Shown here one piece after another: positions 20,011 to 28,724 of a stretch of 64,000 nt of DNA (its first letter is position 1; each line of letters begins with the position of its first letter). Origin of the DNA: Salipaludibacillus keqinensis (GTDB taxonomy: Bacteria; Bacillota; Bacilli; Bacillales; Salisediminibacteriaceae); contig NZ_PDOD01000002.1 of assembly GCF_003226325.1 (NCBI RefSeq), positions 744,001-808,000 of the forward strand, written 5' to 3'. The notes below the pieces were generated by a model, which saw only the letters and a program-made list of their open reading frames with translations, did no database searches and was not told where the DNA came from. Position numbers and translations under genes: made by a program.

Positions 20011-21303
20011 TTACTTTTTAGTGCTTTCGCTCACTAACAAGTCAATCGCTTTTCGAACTTTCAAGTCCGCTTTCAATGTATCTGTACCACCTTGCATAGC
20101 AAGAATTTGCTTGATTTCATCAGCAGAACGTTGGTACATTTCAGCCATTTTTTCAATTTCTTGATCTACATCTTCTTCAGATGCTTCAAGGTTTTCTTCA
20201 ATTGAAATAGCTTCAAGAGTTAAGTTCATGCGAACACGTTTAGCAGCATCATCTTGGAATTGTGCTTTCATTCCTTCTTCGTCTGTTTGAGCGAATTGAT
20301 AATACATATCCATCGTCATTCCTTGAGATTGTAGACGTTGTCCAAATTCCTCTAACATACGGTCAACTTCTGTGTTGATCATCGATTGTGGAATGTCTAC
20401 TTCTGCATTTTCAGTAGCTTTTTCGACTAAAGTATCTTTCATCTTCGCCTCAGCTTCTTGTTTTTTAGCAGTTTCAAGTTTTTCACGAACGTCTTTTTTC
20501 AAGTCTTCGAATGATTCATGCTCTTCATTCACATCTTTTGCAAACTCATCATCTAATTCTGGAAGATCTTTACGCTTAATGTCGTGTACCGTAACTTGGA
20601 ACTTAGCAGCCTTACCAGCAAGCTCTTCAGAATGATACTCTTCTGGGAATTCCACGTTTACTTCTACATCTGTTCCAGTTTTCACGCCGATTAGCTGATC
20701 TTCAAAACCTGGAATGAATTGTCCAGAACCGATTTCTAATGAATAGTTCTCTGCTTTTCCGCCTTCAAACGGCTCTCCATCAACGAAACCTTCAAAATCC
20801 ATAACTACTGTGTCGCCTTTAGCAACCTCGCCGTCTTCAACAGCAACAAGGTCAGCGTTCTTTTCTTGAAGTTGCGTGATCTCTTGATCCACGTCTTCAT
20901 CTGTTACTTCAACGCTCTCTTCTTCTACTTCAAGACCTTTGTATTCTCCAAGCTTCACTTCAGGTTTTACTGTAACTGTTGCAGTAAAGGTAAGTGGCTT
21001 TCCTTTTTCAATTTCGTCGATATCAATTTCAGGACGGTCTACTGGCTCAATGGCCGCTTCTTCTACAGCTTCTGAGTAAGCTTCTGGTAAAAGAATATCT
21101 AACGCATCTTGATAAAGTGATTCAACACCAAATTTTTGTTCGAAGATCTGACGTGGTACACGTCCTTTACGGAATCCTGGAACGTTAACTTTCTTTACTA
21201 CTTTTTTAAATGCTTGATCTAATGCATCATCTACGCGTTCACTGTTCACCTCAACAGTTAATACACCAGAGTTGCCTTCTTTTTTTTCCCATTTTGCAGT
21301 CAT
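20011..21303 (-). CDS. tig: Trigger factor (ribosome-associated chaperone, PPIase)
   Basis: Trigger factor binds the ribosome exit tunnel and assists nascent chains. The ribosome-binding signature [19 protein letters not shown] (about residues 42-60), the FKBP-type PPIase domain (about 160-245, with [20 protein letters not shown]) and the long helical C-terminal chaperone arms (about 250-430) are all present at normal length. The start ATG follows GGAGGGAAA. A strong promoter and an overlapping inverted repeat lie upstream. Confidence 0.98.
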   Translation of the reverse strand: MTAKWEKKEGNSGVLTVEVNSERVDDALDQAFKKVVKKVNVPGFRKGRVPRQIFEQKFGVESLYQDALDILLPEAYSEAVEEAAIEPVDRPEIDIDEIEKGKPLTFTATVTVKPEVKLGEYKGLEVEEESVEVTDEDVDQEITQLQEKNADLVAVEDGEVAKGDTVVMDFEGFVDGEPFEGGKAENYSLEIGSGQFIPGFEDQLIGVKTGTDVEVNVEFPEEYHSEELAGKAAKFQVTVHDIKRKDLPELDDEFAKDVNEEHESFEDLKKDVREKLETAKKQEAEAKMKDTLVEKATENAEVDIPQSMINTEVDRMLEEFGQRLQSQGMTMDMYYQFAQTDEEGMKAQFQDDAAKRVRMNLTLEAISIEENLEASEEDVDQEIEKMAEMYQRSADEIKQILAMQGGTDTLKADLKVRKAIDLLVSESTKK

Positions 21304-21366
21304 ATATACTTTCCCTCCAAGATAAAATAAATCATTTTTTCCTCGTGTCTAATTTACAACCCTTAT

Positions 21367-21394
21367 ATTATAACATACGTGTCTTGCTTTTCAA
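21367..21394 (-). promoter_or_regulatory. Strong sigma-A promoter of tig
   Basis: On the minus strand TTGAAA (21389-21394) and TATAAT (21367-21372) are 16 bases apart, with TGT just before the -10 (extended -10). The distance to the tig start is about 65 bases. Confidence 0.8.
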
Positions 21395-21408
21395 TGATTT
21401 ATCATTGA
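21391..21408. repeat. Perfect 18-bp inverted repeat overlapping the tig -35 box
   Basis: TCAATGATTTATCATTGA has two perfect 8-base arms around TT. Its end overlaps four bases of the -35 hexamer of the tig promoter, an arrangement typical of an operator. No regulator in my knowledge is assigned to it. Confidence 0.55.
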
Positions 21409-21457
21409 TCATTCATATGAAGCGGCTAAACCTATTAATTATGTATGCCAATTCTGG

Positions 21458-22516
21458 TTATGTAAGATTTGATCCCATCGTAAATAAAAATGACTCGCTT
21501 TCTTTTAAATGATCTACCGCTTTCTTCACTTCAAATTCATCAGCTTCATACTTTTTGATCGTTTCATTCAGGCTTTTCTCATCTTCAAGGAGCGCAACGC
21601 CCATATGATGAAGAGCGCATGCCCATATTTCAATATGGAGAGGCTGGGGAGACTTTGGATATATTGCGAACAAGTAATGCCACCATACTTGTTGAACCAT
21701 TTCAAATAAAGAGGGATTCTCTTGTCCTAACACTTGTTCTAACCTTCTTACGACTGACGTACCAAATTTCTTATGAAAAACATCCTCTAAATCTTCAATT
21801 CTTACCGAATACTGTTGCCCAAATTTATGTACTTCAAATTCACCTGTAACATTCATTTCTTTCAACGTTTGCAATATGTAGCTTTTTAATACAGGTTGAT
21901 TTTCTTTCCCTTTTAAAAATATCCGGTATGCTTCCTCTACTTCTTGAGAGTCATGATGACTTAATTTCTGAATCGCACCCCACTGTTGATCAGGGTTCCC
22001 CTTCTTTAGTGTTTGAATAAGTTCTTCTTTCGAAGGTACAATCTCCAGAGAATCTTTCTCCATCATATCTAACTCTTCATCTACTTCTTCAAATCCTTCA
22101 GTCATATGTCTTGAAAACTCCAAGAGATGATAAAGTGATTCCGCCATCTTAGCTGGGAGTTTATTTTCTGCAATCACTGCATCTAAGATGTCTACGACTT
22201 CTTGGTAATCTCCCAATTGAACAAGTAGCGATACATATACTTGTAGGACATCATAGTAATCGCCAATCCCTTCATTAAGCATTGATTCGCAATGTTTCTT
22301 AGCTTCTTCTAGTTGGTGGAGTTCAATATTTGTAATAACCATTCCGTAACGAGCTTGGGCATGATCTGGTTCTAGTTCAGTTGATTGTCTAAAGTAGGAT
22401 AAAGCGTCATAGTATTTTTTTTCCTTCAAGGAACTCATTCCCTTTTCAACAAGCTTAGCTACAAGCCCTGGAAAAAGGATGACGTTATCGTCTGAACCAT
22501 TTGTTTCGTTTCCCAT
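21458..22516 (-). CDS. ysoA: Tetratricopeptide-repeat protein, YsoA-like
   Basis: This 352-residue soluble protein carries TPR repeats near its N-terminus (KKYYDALSYFRQSTELEPDH at about residue 32, HQLEEAKKHCESMLNEG, GDYQEVVDILDAVIAENK) and a less regular C-terminal half. The gene lies upstream of tig, as ysoA does in B. subtilis. Such proteins are protein-interaction scaffolds; the partner is unknown. The start ATG follows GGGGGTC. It reads towards the tig promoter and has no obvious own terminator. Confidence 0.82.
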   Translation of the reverse strand: MGNETNGSDDNVILFPGLVAKLVEKGMSSLKEKKYYDALSYFRQSTELEPDHAQARYGMVITNIELHQLEEAKKHCESMLNEGIGDYYDVLQVYVSLLVQLGDYQEVVDILDAVIAENKLPAKMAESLYHLLEFSRHMTEGFEEVDEELDMMEKDSLEIVPSKEELIQTLKKGNPDQQWGAIQKLSHHDSQEVEEAYRIFLKGKENQPVLKSYILQTLKEMNVTGEFEVHKFGQQYSVRIEDLEDVFHKKFGTSVVRRLEQVLGQENPSLFEMVQQVWWHYLFAIYPKSPQPLHIEIWACALHHMGVALLEDEKSLNETIKKYEADEFEVKKAVDHLKESESFLFTMGSNLT

Positions 22517-22689
22517 ACATTCTGACCCCCTTTTTTATGTAGTGTCTTTTTCATTAGTTTATCAATTAAGGTATGGAAAGACAAACTTAATTAATGACTA
22601 AAGTCATAATTTTTAAAAAAATGTTTTCATTTATGTCTTTTGGTGAATATACGAAGTAAAAAGCTCTTATTCAAGAAGGAGGAATCTTC

Positions 22690-23106
22690 ATGCTGGTATT
22701 GCTCTTGCTCGTTATGATTGCTTCGCTGATCAGTTATGTCATTCTTAAGGAGCCCCGATCAAAAAGACCGACTTTTACAACTGTGAAGAAATATGAGTCT
22801 CGCCTTTTACCTAGTGATTTACGATATCTATATGATGCACTGACATCGAGAGGATATTACGTAAGTTGTGAGATTAAAGAGAAACGAAGTGACATTCCTC
22901 TTGCCTTGGAGCCTTTTCGAATCGCCCTTATCCCACGAGATAAAGGAATCATTAAAAACACTTGGTTAACAGTATACTTAAACATGAAAGGTTGGAAGAC
23001 GATTTTGTTCTCAAGTCCAAGTTCTGAGAAGCAACTTGATGAGATCATTGCAGAAATTGAAGGGTACCACCCGACTAGCATGAATGATATGAAGAAAGTA
23101 CAATAA
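22690..23106 (+). CDS. Membrane-anchored protein of unknown function
   Basis: I do not recognise this 138-residue protein. An N-terminal hydrophobic segment (MLVLLLLVMIASLISYVIL) is followed by KEPRSKRP and a soluble, mostly cytoplasm-like alpha/beta domain (residues 30-130) with regularly spaced hydrophobic strands (RIALIPRDK, TWLTVYLNMKGWKTILFSS). The start ATG follows GAAGGAGGA, so it is very likely translated. It is a single gene divergent from ysoA and followed by its own terminator. Confidence 0.7.
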   Translation: MLVLLLLVMIASLISYVILKEPRSKRPTFTTVKKYESRLLPSDLRYLYDALTSRGYYVSCEIKEKRSDIPLALEPFRIALIPRDKGIIKNTWLTVYLNMKGWKTILFSSPSSEKQLDEIIAEIEGYHPTSMNDMKKVQ

Positions 23107-23134
23107 GAGAGACATGGTACTTGTATTTTTTTAT

Positions 23135-23166
23135 CCTAGCTAGGACAGGCTAGGTTTTTATTTTTG
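23135..23166 (+). terminator. Terminator after the unknown membrane-anchored gene
   Basis: CCTAGC and GCTAGG pair around an eight-base loop and are followed by TTTTTATTTTT. It lies about 30 bases after the stop at 23106. Confidence 0.7.
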
Positions 23167-23360
23167 CCTTTTTCATTTAGACTACGCTGATAATAAAAAT
23201 GCAGCTCGTTTCTTCATCATGAACCGAGGAAGAACTTCGCTCCCTTTCAGCGGATGAACCATCAAATGAAGAATGTTCATTCATCATCATTCAGATCGAG
23301 GATGAAAATATAATTAAACTAGACATAAGCAACTGAGGAGTCCATCTTTTTTTACAGCAA

Positions 23361-23390
23361 CAAAAAAAGCACCTTTATAAAAGGTACCTG
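23361..23390 (-). terminator. Terminator of the tRNA-Gly/tRNA-Arg unit
   Basis: On the minus strand GTACCTTT and AAAGGTGC form a stem with a short loop, followed by TTTTTTT. It lies directly after the tRNA-Arg 3' end. Confidence 0.75.
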
Positions 23391-23403
23391 TAAGTAATTT
23401 AAA

Positions 23404-23480
<77 letters not shown>

Positions 23481-23521
23481 ATTGGGTTTTCATATTTTGT
23501 TTGAGTTACTAAATGAAATAA

Positions 23522-23595
23522 TGGAGCGGGTGATGGGAATCGAACCCACATCATCAGCTTGGAAGGCTGAGGTTTTACCACTAAACTACACCCGC
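23522..23595 (-). tRNA. tRNA-Gly (anticodon TCC)
   Basis: The minus strand folds as a 74-nt cloverleaf: acceptor GCGGGTG pairing with CACCCGC, D arm, anticodon stem with loop CTTCCAA, GTTCGAT T loop, discriminator T and an encoded CCA. It decodes GGA/GGG. A 32-base copy of its 5' half lies 148 bases upstream (23713-23744). Confidence 0.97.
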
Positions 23596-23712
23596 ACTTA
23601 TAAAAATTTCTCTTTCAAACTTTGTTTTGTCATGCTTCTTCCTCTTCTAGCATCGCTCTGTAGTTCTGTCCGTCGAAGCAACTCACAGCTTATTCACTGA
23701 AGCTTTGTTCGT

Positions 23713-23744
23713 GGCTGAGGTTTTACCACTAAACTACACCCGCA
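23713..23744 (-). pseudogene. Duplicated 5' half of tRNA-Gly
   Basis: Bases 23713-23744 repeat 23565-23596 without a mismatch: the first 31 nt of tRNA-Gly (acceptor 5' strand, D arm and 5' side of the anticodon stem) plus one flanking base. The copy stops just before the anticodon, so it cannot form a tRNA. The 116 bases between the copies hold no gene I can recognise. It probably marks a recombination or deletion within a former tRNA-Gly duplication. Confidence 0.93.
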
Positions 23745-23746
23745 TA

Positions 23747-23827
23747 AAGAAAAGACGGAATTGTGTTTGCTAACTGTTAATCTAACTTTTCGTAACAGCG
23801 ACAATAATAAATATATACAATTCCGTC
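23747..23827 (-). terminator. Terminator after ysnB (long-loop inverted repeat)
   Basis: An 11-bp perfect inverted repeat (GACGGAATTGT at 23754-23764 and ACAATTCCGTC at 23817-23827) encloses a loop that itself can fold (CTGTTA/TAACAG). On the minus strand it is followed by TTTTCTTT. It lies eight bases after the ysnB stop and immediately upstream of the tRNA-half remnant. Confidence 0.7.
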
Positions 23828-23834
23828 CTTAATG

Positions 23835-24350
23835 TCAACAGTTTATGTGAAAGTTTTTACTAAGGTCAGCTAATTTGTTTCCATCGAGGTCATAAAAGTT
23901 AACTTCGATTTCATTTTCTTTCGTTTCAACGATTACATAAGTCCCCTTAGGATACTGCCTTGGCAGACGCATACTTCCAGGATTCAAGATAACCATATTC
24001 TTTTCCTGAATCGCCAGTGGAACGTGAGTATGACCGTAACAAATGATCTGCGATTCCGTTTCCATTCCTTTGTAAATTAAATTCATTTCCGATGTTTTTA
24101 CATTTAATAAATGGCCATGAGCTACAAAAAATCTCATGTCTGCTACATCCTCCACGCACTCTTCAGGAAAGTCAGTTCCAAAATCACAGTTCCCTCGGAC
24201 TGTGTAAACCTCATTCAGAGCTGAAGATGAGGCCGAGAGTTCAGAATCACCACAATGGAATAACGCATCCACCTCATAACGGTGCCGATCAACAATTTTC
24301 TTTACTTCTGCATCCCAGCCGTGACTATCACTCATTACTAATGCTTTCAT
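23835..24350 (-). CDS. ysnB: YsnB, MJ0936-family metallophosphoesterase
   Basis: This is a 171-residue calcineurin-like phosphodiesterase of the YfcE/MJ0936 family. The metal-binding motifs are in order: MSDSHG (residue 6), LFHCGDSE (about 32), VRGNCD (about 51), VAHGHLLNV (about 75) and CYGHTHVP (about 102). The natural substrate is not established. It is cotranscribed with ysnA (14-base gap), as in B. subtilis. Confidence 0.93.
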   Translation of the reverse strand: MKALVMSDSHGWDAEVKKIVDRHRYEVDALFHCGDSELSASSSALNEVYTVRGNCDFGTDFPEECVEDVADMRFFVAHGHLLNVKTSEMNLIYKGMETESQIICYGHTHVPLAIQEKNMVILNPGSMRLPRQYPKGTYVIVETKENEIEVNFYDLDGNKLADLSKNFHINC

Positions 24351-24364
24351 GTCAAATCACCTTT

Positions 24365-24973
24365 CTAAATATTTTCTTTAGACCACTCTTCCCAATAATC
24401 CGCTAATTTCACTAAAGCATTCGCACGATGACTTAATTTATTTTTCTCTTCTTTTGTTAACTCCGCCATCATTTTATCCAACTGAGGCAGATAGAAAAGG
24501 GGATCATAACCGAAACCGTGATCTCCTTCTAGAGTTTGTGAAATGATTCCATCACACGTTCCTCGGACGGTCTTCACCTTTCCAGTTGGAAAATAAATCG
24601 CCAATGCACAAACAAACCTTGCCGTTCGATCTTTGTCCGGAACACCTGATAATTCAGTTAGAAGCTTTTTATTGTTAGCTTCATCGCTTTTAGCCTCACC
24701 TGCATACCGAGCTGAGAAAATCCCCGGCTTTCCATTAAGAGCATCAACTTCCAATCCTGAATCATCAGCCAGAACCGCTTTACCTATTCTCTTACCAATG
24801 GTTTCCGCTTTTTTCATTGCATTATCTTCAAAGGTGTTCCCATCTTCAACTACATCTATCTCTTCCGGTAAATCTAATAATGATTTCACTGTTAAACCTT
24901 TTTGTTGAAAAAAAGCTTTAAATTCTGCTATTTTCCCTTTGTTCCTTGTAGCAATAAAAATTTCTTTATTCAC
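24365..24973 (-). CDS. ysnA: XTP/dITP pyrophosphatase (RdgB/HAM1 family)
   Basis: The enzyme hydrolyses non-canonical purine triphosphates (XTP, dITP, ITP) and keeps them out of DNA and RNA. Family motifs are IFIATRNKGKIAEFKAF at the start, VEDGNTFEDNAMKKAE (about residue 38) and VLADDSGLEVDALNGKPGIF (about 60). I prefer the GTG at 24973, which has AAGGGG nine bases upstream and matches the usual family N-terminus; the ATG at 25006 would add 11 unconserved residues. It lies between rph and ysnB. Confidence 0.93.
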   Translation of the reverse strand: MNKEIFIATRNKGKIAEFKAFFQQKGLTVKSLLDLPEEIDVVEDGNTFEDNAMKKAETIGKRIGKAVLADDSGLEVDALNGKPGIFSARYAGEAKSDEANNKKLLTELSGVPDKDRTARFVCALAIYFPTGKVKTVRGTCDGIISQTLEGDHGFGYDPLFYLPQLDKMMAELTKEEKNKLSHRANALVKLADYWEEWSKENI

Positions 24974-25015
24974 TATTTCCCGCCCCTTGTTTTCATTAAC
25001 CTTCAATATTTCAGG

Positions 25016-25768
25016 TCATTCTTTAGCTGAGCTCTCGATGGTTTCCCCGAATTCTTTTAATGCATCTTTTTGCATTTGGAAAAGCTCATAAATTCCTTTT
25101 TCAGCAAAGTCTAACATTTCGTTTAGCTGTTTTCTTGAAAATGTTGCTTCTTCTCCAGTTCCCTGAACTTCTACTAATTGACCATCACTTGTCATAATAA
25201 CATTCATATCAACATTGGCTTGAGAGTCTTCGATATAATCTAAATCTAAGATCGTTTCATTTTCTTCATTAACACCTACGGAAATCGCTGCTAAATATCC
25301 TTTTAGAGGGTTTTTCTTCAGTTTCTCTGCTTTTAATAATTGTTCAAATGCTAACCCCATGGCCACAAAAGCACCTGTAATTGAAACTGTCCTTGTCCCA
25401 CCGTCAGCTTGAATAACGTCACAGTCAATCCAAACTGTCCTTTCTCCTATGGCATCCAAATCCACTACAGACCGAAGAGCCCTGCCAATCAATCGCTGAA
25501 TTTCCATTGTTCTTCCGGTAATTTTCCCTTTAGAAGATTCTCTAATATTACGCTGCTCCGTTGCCCTTGGTAACATGGAATACTCTGCCGTTATCCAGCC
25601 TTTTCCCTTCCCTCTCATAAAAGGAGGTACTCGGTCTTCCACACTGGCAGAACAGATTACTTTTGTATCCCCAAAAGTAACCAATACGGATCCTTCCGGA
25701 TGCTTTATGTAATTTGTGATAAATTCTACTTTTCTTAATTCATTATCAAGTCGTTGATCTTGACGCAC
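25016..25768 (-). CDS. rph: Ribonuclease PH
   Basis: RNase PH is a phosphorolytic 3'-5' exoribonuclease that trims tRNA 3' ends. The sequence carries [16 protein letters not shown] at the start, [18 protein letters not shown] (about 33), [11 protein letters not shown] (about 94), [17 protein letters not shown] (about 116; phosphate-binding region) and [13 protein letters not shown] (about 199). The length of 250 is normal. It is followed at 42 bases by ysnA, an rph-ysnA-ysnB operon. Confidence 0.98.
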   Translation of the reverse strand: MRQDQRLDNELRKVEFITNYIKHPEGSVLVTFGDTKVICSASVEDRVPPFMRGKGKGWITAEYSMLPRATEQRNIRESSKGKITGRTMEIQRLIGRALRSVVDLDAIGERTVWIDCDVIQADGGTRTVSITGAFVAMGLAFEQLLKAEKLKKNPLKGYLAAISVGVNEENETILDLDYIEDSQANVDMNVIMTSDGQLVEVQGTGEEATFSRKQLNEMLDFAEKGIYELFQMQKDALKEFGETIESSAKE

Positions 25769-25820
25769 GATACCACTCCTCAGTTTGTCTCACTATAATT
25801 ATGTAAATCCATTTTTTCTT

Positions 25821-25863
25821 AAAAAACGAAAAGAAGAAGCAGGTTTTAACAGCTGCTCCTTCT
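25821..25863 (-). terminator. Terminator after gerM
   Basis: On the minus strand AGAAGGAGCAG and CTGCTTCTTCT pair, followed by TTTCGTTTTTT. It separates gerM from rph. Confidence 0.85.
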
Positions 25864-25905
25864 AATAATAAGTCTTTCCAATAGCAATTTCAAATATAGG
25901 TTAGA

Positions 25906-27054
25906 TTAAAATTGACCGACATTTACTTGATTAGGTCTCACTACAGGTTCTGTGAGCGACTCCCCGTTACTCATCATAATTGCAGACTCAGAGTCTACCA
26001 TCAACGATACACTTTCAATCTCTTCTTGTTCCGTCAATGAAAGAACGAGCATGTTTAAGACATTTTCTGAAATAGCCGTGCCCTGCAATTGACTTAACAA
26101 AGCTTCATTAAAATTCAGTGTTAACGTTCCATTGTCAAGATCTGGTTCCTCAATTAGCGCTACTTCCTGACGGAAATCAGTTAATAACTGGGACGTGTAA
26201 GATGGCCCTTCTAACAGTTCATTGATTACCGCTTCATATAGGTCATCTTGTTGATCTACTCTTCTCGTGACTGGGACGTAGTATGTTTGATCATCCGTTT
26301 GTGAAAGGAAATAGACGACAACTGGTGAAGTTGAAACAAGATCAGCTTGATCATTTACTTCTAAATTAATACCATGTCCTCTAGTGTACCCCTCCCCTAT
26401 AGGCGTGTCATTTTGTGGCATAGCCGCTAACTCTTCTCCATTAATACTTAATTTTACTCGGTCAACTTCTTCTTCTTGCGTCAATGTCCAAGTAATAGAT
26501 TGAAGAATTTGCATTTCTTGAGAAGGATGATAATCCGTAAAAGACTCATTTAGATCAATGGTAGCTACTCCGTTCTTTACTTTAACGCCTAACACTTCTG
26601 TTTCTGGTGGCAGTACAGCTTGGAAGCCATTTGGCAATTGTTCTGTCACTGGCCCTTCCTGCACTAGGTGTTCTACAAGTGCTGTTAATTTATCCTCAGG
26701 CATAAGCATGTTCATTGTTTGAGGGGCAACCATCCCATTCCGATCAACGAGATACAATTCATGGAGCTCTTCATCGACGGTCACAGGACCACCTTTCTCC
26801 TCTGCACCCTCTTCATCCATTGGCTCCTCTGCATCATCCATATCATCCGTAATTGAACTTATTTGTCCGTCATCAACATCCTGGTCCATCACTTCTACTT
26901 CCAGCTCATCTTCATCCTCAATATAATCAATTTGTGGCGGATCAATCTCTTCAAGAACATCATCTGTGATTTGTGATCCACATGCAGTAAAGAGCATCAC
27001 CATTGTTGCGAAAAACAAGATAGCGAGCCCTGTTCGTTTCCAACCTCGTTGCAT
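25906..27054 (-). CDS. gerM: Germination/sporulation lipoprotein GerM
   Basis: GerM is a sporulation protein needed for normal germination and, in B. subtilis, for placing the SpoIIIAH-SpoIIQ channel at the engulfment septum. The N-terminus is a lipoprotein signal (ILFFATMVMLFTACGSQ, lipidated Cys about residue 25). A strongly acidic stretch (about 35-95) follows, then two GerMN domains (about 100-215 and 245-365), each with a VATIDLNESF- or TLTLNFNEALL-like core. The start ATG follows AAGGAGGGAA. A possible mother-cell type promoter (GTATAAA at 27107-27113, CGTATATAT at 27085-27093) lies upstream but is weak. The acidic linker is longer than I would expect from B. subtilis. Confidence 0.94.
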   Translation of the reverse strand: MQRGWKRTGLAILFFATMVMLFTACGSQITDDVLEEIDPPQIDYIEDEDELEVEVMDQDVDDGQISSITDDMDDAEEPMDEEGAEEKGGPVTVDEELHELYLVDRNGMVAPQTMNMLMPEDKLTALVEHLVQEGPVTEQLPNGFQAVLPPETEVLGVKVKNGVATIDLNESFTDYHPSQEMQILQSITWTLTQEEEVDRVKLSINGEELAAMPQNDTPIGEGYTRGHGINLEVNDQADLVSTSPVVVYFLSQTDDQTYYVPVTRRVDQQDDLYEAVINELLEGPSYTSQLLTDFRQEVALIEEPDLDNGTLTLNFNEALLSQLQGTAISENVLNMLVLSLTEQEEIESVSLMVDSESAIMMSNGESLTEPVVRPNQVNVGQF

Positions 27055-27134
27055 TGCATTCCCTCCTTGACTGTTTGTACTATGATATATACGAGCTTTT
27101 AACGTATTTATACCAAGATAATTCCAGAGTAACG

Positions 27135-27164
27135 AAAAAACACAACGTCATAGACGTCGTGTTT
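27135..27164 (-). terminator. Terminator after racE
   Basis: On the minus strand AACACGACGTC and GACGTTGTGTT pair around TAT and are followed by TTTTT. It lies about 30 bases after the racE stop. Confidence 0.9.
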
Positions 27165-27192
27165 AAAATGGTAGATATTCTGTTGATTATTG

Positions 27193-28023
27193 TTATCTGA
27201 TTTGGCGGTTTGTAGTAACTAAATTTAAATCTGTTTCCCTTACTTCGAATAGATGACACCCTAACCAACTTTCTGCTACTTTTTGAAATAACTTCTTGGA
27301 ACCTGTGGTATAGAAGATGTGTTTAGGCTGATTTTCCCCAGTATAAAGTATTTCTTTATAATACAATAAAGCACTGACTTCTCTTGCCGTTTCATCACCG
27401 GAACATATAACAGCTACTTTCTCCCCTGTAACATCTTGAATCAAAGGGGCAATGAGCGGATAGTGAGTACAGCCTAAAATTAAGCTGTCAATGTCATAAT
27501 CCAATATAGGAGACAGAGCATCCGAAATAATTTCTTTTGCATCATCCCCACTAAATTCTCCACTTTCAACAAGAGGAACAAGCGTAGGACAAGCTAGGCT
27601 GACTACCTTTACTTTATCGTTGATTGAGGTTAGTTCCCTATGATAGGCTCCGCTGGAAATGGTGCCTTCTGTGCCAATCACGCCAACTTCTTTATTTTTT
27701 GTCGTCTTCAATGCGGCAATCGCTCCTGGATGGATGACTCCAATCACAGGAATAGATAACTTCTCCTTCGCTTCTTCCAATACGACTGCTGTGGCAGTGT
27801 TACATCCGATTACTAATAATTTAATATCTGCTGAAAGAAGGTAATCAATCATCTCCCACGTAAACGTGCGAACTTCTTCTTCCGTCCTCGGTCCGTATGG
27901 ACAACGAGCTGTATCACCAATATAAATGATTTCTTCTTTAGGTAATTGACGCATTAACTCTGACACAACTGTTAGACCGCCAACTCCTGAATCAATAACT
28001 CCAATAGGCTTTCTCACAATCAA
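27193..28023 (-). CDS. racE: Glutamate racemase
   Basis: RacE/MurI makes D-glutamate for peptidoglycan and, in bacilli that have it, poly-gamma-glutamate. The two catalytic cysteines are in LLVIGCNTATAVV (about residue 73) and LILGCTHYPLIAP (about 184). The N-terminal IGVIDSGVGGLTVVSEL and the YGPRTEEEV loop are typical. The length (276) is normal. It is 17 bases downstream of the MarR-type gene, as racE follows ysmB in B. subtilis. Confidence 0.97.
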   Translation of the reverse strand: MIVRKPIGVIDSGVGGLTVVSELMRQLPKEEIIYIGDTARCPYGPRTEEEVRTFTWEMIDYLLSADIKLLVIGCNTATAVVLEEAKEKLSIPVIGVIHPGAIAALKTTKNKEVGVIGTEGTISSGAYHRELTSINDKVKVVSLACPTLVPLVESGEFSGDDAKEIISDALSPILDYDIDSLILGCTHYPLIAPLIQDVTGEKVAVICSGDETAREVSALLYYKEILYTGENQPKHIFYTTGSKKLFQKVAESWLGCHLFEVRETDLNLVTTNRQIR

Positions 28024-28040
28024 ATGGCCTCTTTCTATAG

Positions 28041-28520
28041 TTAAAATGACTTCCAGGTTTTTGCATCTCGCTTCATTTCATCAAACAGGTAGCTTAAACT
28101 TTTTTCTAAAAAATCAACATTTTCCGTAGAAAAATCACCAAGCACGTTTTGTAAATACGCTTGCCTTTCATTAATCACTTCCCGAATAATCGTAGCACCT
28201 CTGTCTAGTAAATGGATTCTCACGACACGACGATCATTGGTATCTTTTACACGCTCGACAAGTTCATTTTTTTCCATACGATCTACAAGATCTGTTGTCG
28301 TGCTACATGCTAAATACATTTTTGATGATAGTTCACCAATGGTCATATCACCATATTCATGTAACCACTGAAGGGCAACAAATTGAGGTGGTGTGATTGG
28401 AAATTCATTTAAGATTTCTCGTCCCTTTTGTTTGACAATGTCTGCAATCATACGTAATGATTTTTCAATATGTGCTACTTGTGTAAGATCCACAGTCTGT
28501 TCTTTACTCTGTTCAGGCAT
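28041..28520 (-). CDS. ysmB: MarR-family transcriptional regulator, YsmB-like
   Basis: This 159-residue winged-helix protein has the MarR pattern: FPITPPQFVALQWLHEYG (about residue 43), MTIGELSSKMYLACSTTTDL (recognition region, about 62) and VERVKDTNDRRVVRIHLLDRG (wing, about 90). The start at 28520 follows AAAGGAG; an in-frame extension to 28706 would run across the ptsI terminator and lacks a site. It is cotranscribed with racE. Target genes are unknown. Confidence 0.9.
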   Translation of the reverse strand: MPEQSKEQTVDLTQVAHIEKSLRMIADIVKQKGREILNEFPITPPQFVALQWLHEYGDMTIGELSSKMYLACSTTTDLVDRMEKNELVERVKDTNDRRVVRIHLLDRGATIIREVINERQAYLQNVLGDFSTENVDFLEKSLSYLFDEMKRDAKTWKSF

Positions 28521-28646
28521 TGTCCTATCTCCTTTCAAATCTCTTTCCACTGTCGTTGAATATAAATAAGGATACTTTATATTTTCCTTGTTTTTCATAA
28601 GAATATCAAGTCTTTCAATGAAAAGAAAGCTCTCATTTGAGATTTT

Positions 28647-28697
28647 AAATAAAAAGAAACGCTGATTTATAGTGTTATTCATACTATAAATCAGCGT
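28647..28697 (-). terminator. Terminator after ptsI
   Basis: Two perfect 15-base arms (ACGCTGATTTATAGT at 28659-28673 and ACTATAAATCAGCGT at 28683-28697) enclose nine bases; on the minus strand TTCTTTTTATTT follows. It ends ptsHI just before ysmB. Confidence 0.93.
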
Positions 28698-28724
28698 ATT
28701 CATCATTTGTATAAAGGTGCTGAA

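Noticed and set aside
23230-23300. GAATGTTCATTC as a third FadR box
   Set aside because: Only one arm matches TCATTCA; the other arm reads ATGAAGA instead of TGAATGA.
23482-23700. Open frame containing MGIEPTSSAWKAEVLPLNYT on the + strand
   Set aside because: It is the antisense translation of tRNA-Gly, a well-known false gene in many annotations.
28521-28706. 62-residue N-terminal extension of the ysmB product
   Set aside because: It would be encoded across the ptsI terminator and is absent from MarR proteins; AAAGGAG supports the start at 28520.
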